A stretch of DNA of 45,990 bases, from the NCBI RefSeq assembly GCF_004299445.1, contig NZ_SCTC01000081.1, forward strand, positions 1 to 45,990, written 5' to 3'. Shown in pieces: positions 40,187 through 45,990 of the stretch. Made by a program: the position numbers and the translations under genes. The notes beneath the pieces are model-generated. The model was not told the DNA's origin, made no database searches, and saw nothing but the letters and a program-made list of their open reading frames with translations. Position 1 is the first letter of the stretch; each line of letters opens with the position of its first letter. This DNA comes from Phenylobacterium sp. (GTDB lineage: Bacteria > Pseudomonadota > Alphaproteobacteria > Caulobacterales > Caulobacteraceae).

Positions 40187-41188
40187 ATGAAAGCTCTGCT
40201 CAGCAAGGCGGTCGGCGGTCCGGAGACCCTGGTGCTGGAGGACGTGGCGTCGCCCGAGGCCAAGCCGGGCTGGGCCGTCGTGTCGGTGAAGGCCGTGGGC
40301 GTGAACTTCCCCGACGTGCTGATCATCGAGGACAAGTACCAGTTCAAGCCGTCCCGCCCCTTCGCGCCGGGCGGCGAGATTTCGGGCGTGGTGAAGTCGG
40401 TCGGCGAGGGCGTCACCCACATCAAGCCGGGCGACCGGGTGCTGGGCAACACCGGCTGGGGCGGCATGGCCGAGGAGCTGGCGCTGGAAGCGCACCGGCT
40501 GGTGAAGATCCCCGACGCCATGCCCTATGACGAGGCGGCCGCCTTCATCATGACCTACGGCACCAGCTGGCATGCGCTGGACGCGCGGGCGAACCTCAAG
40601 CCGGGCCAGACCCTGCTGGTGCTGGGCGCGGCCGGCGGCGTGGGCCTGGCGGCGGTCGAGCTGGGCAAGGCGATGGGCGCGCGCGTGATCGCGGCCTGCT
40701 CCAGCCAGGAGAAGGTCGACCTGTGCATCAAGCACGGCGCCGACGCCGGCGTGGTCTATCCGAAGGGGCCGTTCGACCGCGACGGACAGAAGGCGCTGGC
40801 GGGCCTGTTCAAGGACGCCTGCGGCCCGAACGGCGCGGACGTCATCTACGACCCGATCGGCGACGCCTATGCCGAGCCCGCGCTGCGCTCCATCGCCTGG
40901 GAAGGCACCTACCTGGTGGTGGGCTTCGCCGCCGGCGAGATCCCGAAGGTGCCGCTGAACCTGGCGCTGCTGAAGGGCTGCCAGATCGTCGGCGTGTTCT
41001 GGGGCGGCTGGGTGGCCAAGAACCCCGAGAAGCACCAGAAGAACGTGGCCGAGCTGCTGGAAATGTATGCGCAGGGCAAGATCAAGCCGTTCGTCTCCGA
41101 GCGCTTCCCCCTGGCCCGCGCCGGCGACGCCATCGCCCACCTCGCCAGCCGCAGGGCCCTGGGCAAGGTGGTCGTCACCGTCGACTAA
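40187..41188 (+). CDS. NADPH:quinone oxidoreductase family protein (zinc-free MDR)
   Basis: Medium-chain dehydrogenase/reductase of 333 residues without the catalytic zinc site, similar to quinone oxidoreductase (QOR/Qor1). The N-terminal catalytic domain opens MKALLSKAVGGPETLVLEDV, with the motif AVGVNFPDVLIIEDKYQ. The Rossmann domain has GAAGGVGLAAVELGKAMGAR. The substrate may be quinones or acyl compounds, and the cofactor is probably NADPH (no acidic residue after strand beta-2 that would favour NADH was clear). A GGGAG precedes the ATG. Confidence 0.92.
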   Translation: MKALLSKAVGGPETLVLEDVASPEAKPGWAVVSVKAVGVNFPDVLIIEDKYQFKPSRPFAPGGEISGVVKSVGEGVTHIKPGDRVLGNTGWGGMAEELALEAHRLVKIPDAMPYDEAAAFIMTYGTSWHALDARANLKPGQTLLVLGAAGGVGLAAVELGKAMGARVIAACSSQEKVDLCIKHGADAGVVYPKGPFDRDGQKALAGLFKDACGPNGADVIYDPIGDAYAEPALRSIAWEGTYLVVGFAAGEIPKVPLNLALLKGCQIVGVFWGGWVAKNPEKHQKNVAELLEMYAQGKIKPFVSERFPLARAGDAIAHLASRRALGKVVVTVD

Positions 41189-41317
41189 GGACTCCCCTCT
41201 GCAGCCTGCCGGAGCGCGCGCCATCGGCTGATCTCGGCTGGCATGGGAGGAACGTCGTTGCGGCCACTCGGCGACGCTCTTACTGATCGCCGATAACCTG
41301 GAACCGAGGGGATGCGC

Positions 41318-42175
41318 ATGGCGGGGCGGCTGGACGGCAAGGTGGCGGTGATCACCGGCGGGGCCTCGGGGATCGGGCTGGGAACGCTTGAGCTGTTCGT
41401 TGCCGAGGGCGCCCGCGTCGTCGCCGCCGACATCCAGGACGAGAAGGGGGCGATGCTGGAGCAGCGCTTCCCCGGCCGCGTCCGCTACGCCCACTGCGAC
41501 GTGACGAAGGAGGCCGAGATCGCCGCGGCGCTGAAGCTGGCGGCGGACGAGTTCGGCGGCCTGGACATTCTCTTCAACAACGCCGGCATCTCGGACGGCA
41601 TGCGCGAACTGGCCTCGATCGAGGCCGAGACCTGGAGCTGGATCTACGACGTCCTGGTGCGCGGCCCCGCCCTGGGGATGAAGCACGCGATCCCGCTGAT
41701 GCTGGCGCGCGGCGGCGGCTCGATCGTCAACACCGCCTCGATCGCGGGCCTGCAGGCCGGCTGGGGCCCGATCGCCTATTCGTCGGCCAAGGCCGCCGTG
41801 ATCCACATGAGCCGCGTGGCCGCCGCCCAGCTGGGCACGCAGCGGATCCGGGTGAACGCGATCTGCCCCGGCCTGATCGCCACCTCGATCTTTGGCGCCT
41901 CGCTGGGCCTGCCCCGCGCCGTGGCCGACCAGATGGCCGCCCGCGTCGCCGGGAACGCCGCCAAGGTGCAGCCGGTGCCCAAGGCCGGCCTCCCCGACGA
42001 CATCGCCCAGGCCGCGCTCTACCTGGCCTCGGACGCTTCGGCCTTCGTGACCGGCACGCATCTGGTGGTGGACGGCGGCATTACCGTGGGCTCACGCCAT
42101 AGCTGGGACCAGAGCGGCCTCTCGCCGTTCGCAGAGCTGTTCGGGGACGCCTTCTCCCAGCCGCAAGACTCGTGA
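41318..42175 (+). CDS. SDR family oxidoreductase
   Basis: Classical short-chain dehydrogenase of 285 residues. TGGASGIG binds the cofactor, an Asp in VVAADIQDEKG points to NAD(H), NNAGIS is in the core, and the catalytic Ser-Tyr-Lys is in NTASIAGLQAGWGPIAYSSA with Lys just after. The start ATG at 41318 is preceded by GAGGGG at a proper distance; the ATG two codons earlier is too near. It overlaps the exporter gene downstream by four bases. The substrate is unknown. Confidence 0.92.
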   Translation: MAGRLDGKVAVITGGASGIGLGTLELFVAEGARVVAADIQDEKGAMLEQRFPGRVRYAHCDVTKEAEIAAALKLAADEFGGLDILFNNAGISDGMRELASIEAETWSWIYDVLVRGPALGMKHAIPLMLARGGGSIVNTASIAGLQAGWGPIAYSSAKAAVIHMSRVAAAQLGTQRIRVNAICPGLIATSIFGASLGLPRAVADQMAARVAGNAAKVQPVPKAGLPDDIAQAALYLASDASAFVTGTHLVVDGGITVGSRHSWDQSGLSPFAELFGDAFSQPQDS

Positions 42176-43110
42176 CCGAGCCGGACGCGCCCTCCCAAGG
42201 CCGCTTCTCGGGCCTGTCGCACAATACCCAGGGCGCGCTCTGGATGCTGCTGTCGGCCGTGACCTTCTCGGCGATGGCCACGCTCATCAAGTTCCTGGGC
42301 GACGACTATCCGGCCGCCCTGCAGACCTTCTACCGCCAGCTGGCCGGCGTGGTGATCCTGCTGCCGGTCATCCTGCGCCATCGCGGCGCGGCGTTCGCCA
42401 CCAGTCGCCCGGGCATCCTGATCTTCCGGGCCAGCGCCGGGACGATCGGAGTGATCCTGTCGTTCTACGGCTTCCAGCACATGCCCCTGGCCGACGCCAA
42501 CGCGCTGTCGTTCACGCGCACGCTGTGGCTGGTTCCGTTGGCGATCTTCGTCGTGAAGGAAGATGTCGGCGCCCTTCGGATCGGCGCCGCCCTGGTGGGG
42601 TTCGCCGGCGTGCTCCTGATGGTGCGGCCGGGCGCGGGCGGAGCGTTCGCCGTGGGCGTCCCCGCCCTGGCCATGCTGGCCTCGTCGTTCCTCTTCGCCT
42701 TGACCGTCACCGGCATGAAGGTGCTGACCCGCGATCACGCGCCGCGGGTGATCCTGGTCTGGTCGGCGTTTCTGGGCCTGGTCTTCTCGCTGCCCGGCGC
42801 GATCCTCACCTGGCGCATCCCTGAACCCGTCGACCTGGCCCTGCTCTGCGCCATGGGCGCCATCGGGGTGATCAACCAGGCCTGCTACATCAAGGGCATG
42901 AGCCTGGGCGACGCCGCCGCCATGGCCCCCATCGACTACACCCGGCTGATCTTCACCGCCGCGATCGGCTTCTTCCTGTTCAGCGAGATCCCGACCATCT
43001 GGACGATCGCCGGGGCCCTGGTGGTGGCGGGGTCGACCCTGTTCATCACGCTCCGCGAACAGCGGCTGGCGCGGTCAGCCAAGCTGAGCGCCGAGGCCGA
43101 CGCGCCGTAG
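42172..43110 (+). CDS. EamA-type DMT superfamily transporter
   Basis: Ten-helix drug/metabolite transporter of 312 residues, made of two EamA repeats (first about residues 18-145 with LLSAVTFSAMATLIKFLGDD and FYGFQHMPLADANALSFTRT, second about 160-300 with GMSLGDAAAMAPIDYTRLIF and PTIWTIAGALVVAGSTLFIT). Such proteins usually export amino acids or small metabolites. The GTG start overlaps the SDR stop by four bases, so the two genes form a coupled pair, and it may export the product of that enzyme. Confidence 0.92.
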   Translation: MTEPDAPSQGRFSGLSHNTQGALWMLLSAVTFSAMATLIKFLGDDYPAALQTFYRQLAGVVILLPVILRHRGAAFATSRPGILIFRASAGTIGVILSFYGFQHMPLADANALSFTRTLWLVPLAIFVVKEDVGALRIGAALVGFAGVLLMVRPGAGGAFAVGVPALAMLASSFLFALTVTGMKVLTRDHAPRVILVWSAFLGLVFSLPGAILTWRIPEPVDLALLCAMGAIGVINQACYIKGMSLGDAAAMAPIDYTRLIFTAAIGFFLFSEIPTIWTIAGALVVAGSTLFITLREQRLARSAKLSAEADAP

Positions 43111-43524
43111 CTACTCCCCGCGGAGCCGCTCGATGTCGGCCTTGGCGGCCTGCCTGTGCTTGGGCTTCAGGTTGCGGCCGACGATGGCCATCAGGGCGGT
43201 GAACACCGCCGCGTCATCGGTGTAGCCCAGGCCCACGATGACATCGGGGATCGCGTCGACCGGCAGGACGAAATAGGCCAGCGCGGCCAGCATCATCCCC
43301 TTGGCGGCCAGCGGGGTGTCGTCGTCCTTGGCGCAGTACCAGACCGACAAGGCCTCCTTGGCGAAGGGGACCTTGGCCGCGACCCGGCGGATCTTGGGCC
43401 AGAAACCTTGGTCCACCCGCTGTTCGTTCAGCTTCATCACCGCGGGCACGAGCGCGCGGTCCGGCGCGATCTCACGCTCCGGATCGAAGGTGACGTCAGG
43501 TGACGCTTTTTCCCGGGCGCTCAT
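43111..43524 (-). CDS. YkvA family (DUF1232) membrane-associated protein
   Basis: A 137-residue protein with the DUF1232 core AALAYFVLPVDAIPDVIVGL followed by GYTDDAAVF, with probably one or two membrane-inserting segments. The N-terminal half is charged and cytoplasmic. The family function is unknown. Its stop codon directly abuts that of the exporter gene on the other strand with no gap. The ATG is at 43524. Confidence 0.9.
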   Translation of the reverse strand: MSAREKASPDVTFDPEREIAPDRALVPAVMKLNEQRVDQGFWPKIRRVAAKVPFAKEALSVWYCAKDDDTPLAAKGMMLAALAYFVLPVDAIPDVIVGLGYTDDAAVFTALMAIVGRNLKPKHRQAAKADIERLRGE

Positions 43525-43578
43525 AGCGCTAAGCCTTCGCCGAAATTTCTCACGCCATCATATGGGAGCTCGGCGTCC

Positions 43579-44358
<780 letters not shown>

Positions 44359-44383
44359 GCCGCGCGACATCGCTGAATGATTG

Positions 44384-44411
44384 GAGCCCCTGCGCAAGCG
44401 GGGGCTCTTTT
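44384..44411 (+). terminator. Rho-independent terminator after the hydroxyacyl-CoA dehydrogenase gene
   Basis: GAGCCCCTGC and GCGGGGGCTC form a 10-base stem (with one G-U pair) around a GCAA tetraloop, followed by TTTT. It sits 26 bases after the stop at 44358 on the plus strand. Confidence 0.9.
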
Positions 44412-44416
44412 CGTTT

Positions 44417-44554
44417 CCCTCCCTTAATGGGGAGGGTGGCGAGCGAAGCGAGACGGGTGGGGAAGCGTCGATCCTCCCCGAAGTCGGCGCTCGGACCCAC
44501 ACTTCCCCACCCTGATCGCTTCGCGATCTGTCCCTCCCCATTAAGGGAGGGAGG
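44417..44554. repeat. Family B intergenic inverted-repeat element, copy 3
   Basis: Arms 44417-44465 and 44502-44554 are inverted copies at their outer ends (CCCTCCCTTAATGGGGAGGG against its complement). The right arm carries CCCTGATCGCTTCGCGATCT, identical to the complement of the copy at 23676-23824. The centre includes GTCGATCCTCCCCGA. It lies between two convergent genes, just after the terminator. Confidence 0.85.
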
Positions 44555-44558
44555 GCGA

Positions 44559-45977
44559 TCAGCGCCGCCGACGCGCCGGGCGGCTGGAGCCCATGAGGCC
44601 CCCCAGGACGCCGCGGATCAGTTCGCGGCCCACCTGGCTGCCGATGGTGCGCAGCATCGACTTGGCGAAGGCCTCGCCCATGCCCTGGCGGTTCGAAGGC
44701 CGGGCGGCCGGACGACGCTCGGGCTCACCGCGCTGGTTTTCCCAGCGCTCGTCGCGGCCGCGAGGGTCAGGCTGCTCGGCCTCGGCGACGGCCGCCTCGG
44801 CGGCCTTGGCGCGGGCCTGAAGCATCTCGAAGGCGCTCTCGCGGTCCTTGGTCTCGTCGTAGAGGCCGCGCACCGGGCTCTGGCCGATGACCCCCGTGCG
44901 CTCGGCCGGCGTGATCGGCCCCAGGCGCGAGACCGGCGGGCGGATCAGGGTCTTCTGCACCACCGTCGGCGCGCCCTTCTCGTCCAGCACCGAGACCAGC
45001 GCCTCGCCGACGCCCAGGCCCTGGATCGCCTCGGCGGTGTCGAAGGCCGGGTTGGGCCGGAAGCTCTCGGACGCCGCCTTCAGGCCGCGCTGTTCGGCCG
45101 GCGTGTAGGCGCGCAGCGCGTGCTGGATGCGGTTGCCCAGCTGGCCCAGCACGGTGTCGGGGATGTCGGCCGGGTTCTGGGTGACGAAATAGACGCCCAC
45201 GCCCTTCGAACGGATCAGGCGGACCACCTGCTCCACCTTCTCCAGCAGCGAGCTGGGCGCGTCGCGGAACAGGAGGTGCGCCTCGTCGAAGAAGAACACC
45301 AGACGCGGCTTCTCGGGGTCGCCCACCTCGGGCAGCTCCTCGAACATCTCGCTCATCAACCACAGCAGGAAGGTGGCGTAGAGGCGGGGCGTCGAGATCA
45401 GCTTGTTGGCCGCCAGCACGCTGACGAAGCCGCGGCCCGAGCCGTCGACGCGCATCAGGTCCGACAGCTGCAGCGCGGGCTCGCCGAAGATGTTGGCGCC
45501 GCCCTGGTCCTCCAGCACCAGCAGCTTGCGCTGGATGGTGGCGATGGTGGTCGGCGACATGTTGCCATACTGGGCCGACAGTTCCTTGGCGTGATCGACC
45601 GCGTAGGTGAGCGCCGCGCGCAGGTCCTTGAGGTCGAGGAGCAGCAGCCCTTCCTCGTCAGCGGCGCGGAACACCACCGAAAGCACGCCCTCCTGCACAT
45701 CGTTGAGTTCGAGGATCCGCGAGAGCAGCAGCGGGCCCATCTCCGACACCGTGGCGCGGATCGGGTGGCCCTGCTCGCCGAACAGGTCCCAGAACACGGT
45801 TGGCGCGGCCATCGGGTTGAGGGTCAGACCCATCGACTGGGCGCGGGCCAGCATCTTCTCGTTGGGCGCGCCGGGGGCGGCGATGCCCGACAGATCGCCC
45901 TTCACGTCGGCGCAGAACACCGGGACGCCAGCGTCCGAAAGGCCCTGGGCCAGGATCTGCAGCGTCACGGTCTTGCC
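44559..45977 (-). CDS. HerA-like (DUF853/YjgR family) ATPase, partial
   Basis: ATPase of the HerA/FtsK-like superfamily of which about 470 residues are visible. Walker A is cut by the contig edge: only SGKTVTLQ remains. Later segments include VFCADVKGDLSGIAAPG, Walker B LVFFFDEAHLLF and VYFVTQNPADIPDTVLGQLG, all DUF853 signatures. The C-terminus is a charged linker and MGEAFAKSMLRTIGSQVGRE. The family may act in DNA processing, but its role is not firmly established. The true N-terminus (about 20-40 residues including the rest of Walker A) lies beyond the right edge. Confidence 0.93.
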   Translation of the reverse strand, partial: GKTVTLQILAQGLSDAGVPVFCADVKGDLSGIAAPGAPNEKMLARAQSMGLTLNPMAAPTVFWDLFGEQGHPIRATVSEMGPLLLSRILELNDVQEGVLSVVFRAADEEGLLLLDLKDLRAALTYAVDHAKELSAQYGNMSPTTIATIQRKLLVLEDQGGANIFGEPALQLSDLMRVDGSGRGFVSVLAANKLISTPRLYATFLLWLMSEMFEELPEVGDPEKPRLVFFFDEAHLLFRDAPSSLLEKVEQVVRLIRSKGVGVYFVTQNPADIPDTVLGQLGNRIQHALRAYTPAEQRGLKAASESFRPNPAFDTAEAIQGLGVGEALVSVLDEKGAPTVVQKTLIRPPVSRLGPITPAERTGVIGQSPVRGLYDETKDRESAFEMLQARAKAAEAAVAEAEQPDPRGRDERWENQRGEPERRPAARPSNRQGMGEAFAKSMLRTIGSQVGRELIRGVLGGLMGSSRPARRRR

Positions 45978-45990
45978 AGATCGGAAGAGC
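45978..45990. other. Illumina-adapter-like sequence at the contig edge
   Basis: The last 13 bases read AGATCGGAAGAGC, the start of the standard Illumina TruSeq adapter. They directly follow the codons for GKT in a Walker A motif and break the expected GxxxxGK pattern, since on the minus strand they give L-F-R-S in place of the family residues. This is best explained as adapter read-through left in the assembly, not genomic sequence. Confidence 0.85.

Overview
The window is GC-rich, densely coding DNA from an alphaproteobacterium, most likely a member of the Caulobacteraceae (Caulobacter/Phenylobacterium type). The clues are the housekeeping gene set and its neighbourhoods (mutS, glnD, murJ, trpS, fur and miaB on one side; dnaN, grpE, hrcA, rph, rdgB, hemW and rsmI on the other), a ShkA-type hybrid histidine kinase, and GTGA stop/start overlaps. 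No rRNA, tRNA, CRISPR array, transposase or phage gene was seen. The right end stops inside a gene, and its last 13 bases equal the common Illumina adapter start, so this looks like a whole contig with an artefactual edge.

Layout. 1-6.4 kb: a minus-strand run murJ, trpS, universal stress protein, NifU-like Fe-S protein, tsaB, rimI, fur, miaB (3' end cut off). 6.5-8.6 kb: a plus-strand pair, an AMP-binding enzyme with an unusual phosphate loop and a sulfotransferase. 8.6-16.1 kb: glnD, two uncharacterised proteins, a HAD hydrolase and mutS. 16.3-19.6 kb: a GNAT acetyltransferase, an ABC ATPase without a visible permease, a zf-CHCC protein and a PEPxxWA-CTERM surface protein. 19.8-25.2 kb: dnaN, grpE, hrcA, divergent rph, a complete 34-residue peptide gene, and a module of a 35-residue membrane peptide, DUF2975 protein and XRE regulator. 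25.4-32.1 kb: a plus-strand run rdgB, hemW, rsmI, yraN, sirB1-like, gshB, comM/yifB. 32-35.5 kb: small uncharacterised genes, an N-terminal LuxR-type HTH reading frame with a C-terminal membrane helix that another reading frame overprints, and the shkA-like kinase. 35.5-44.4 kb: AmpG-type permease, rlmN with DUF350 and protease genes, quinone oxidoreductase, two SDR enzymes, EamA exporter and YkvA protein. 44.6 kb to the end: a HerA-like ATPase, truncated.

How the genes work together. Most of the window is core metabolism and information processing: tRNA modification (MiaB, TsaB), rRNA methylation (RsmI, RlmN), mismatch repair (MutS), replication clamp (DnaN), heat shock (HrcA, GrpE), nitrogen signalling (GlnD), peptidoglycan lipid II flipping and muropeptide recycling (MurJ, AmpG), glutathione synthesis and cell-cycle signalling (ShkA-like).

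The parts most worth a second look are the overlapping frames at 32,980-33,747 with a TGTCCTGA repeat upstream, the self-contained 34-residue peptide gene at 23.8-24.1 kb, at least two families of intergenic inverted-repeat elements present in two and three copies, the divergent AMP-binding enzyme, and the adapter at the contig edge.
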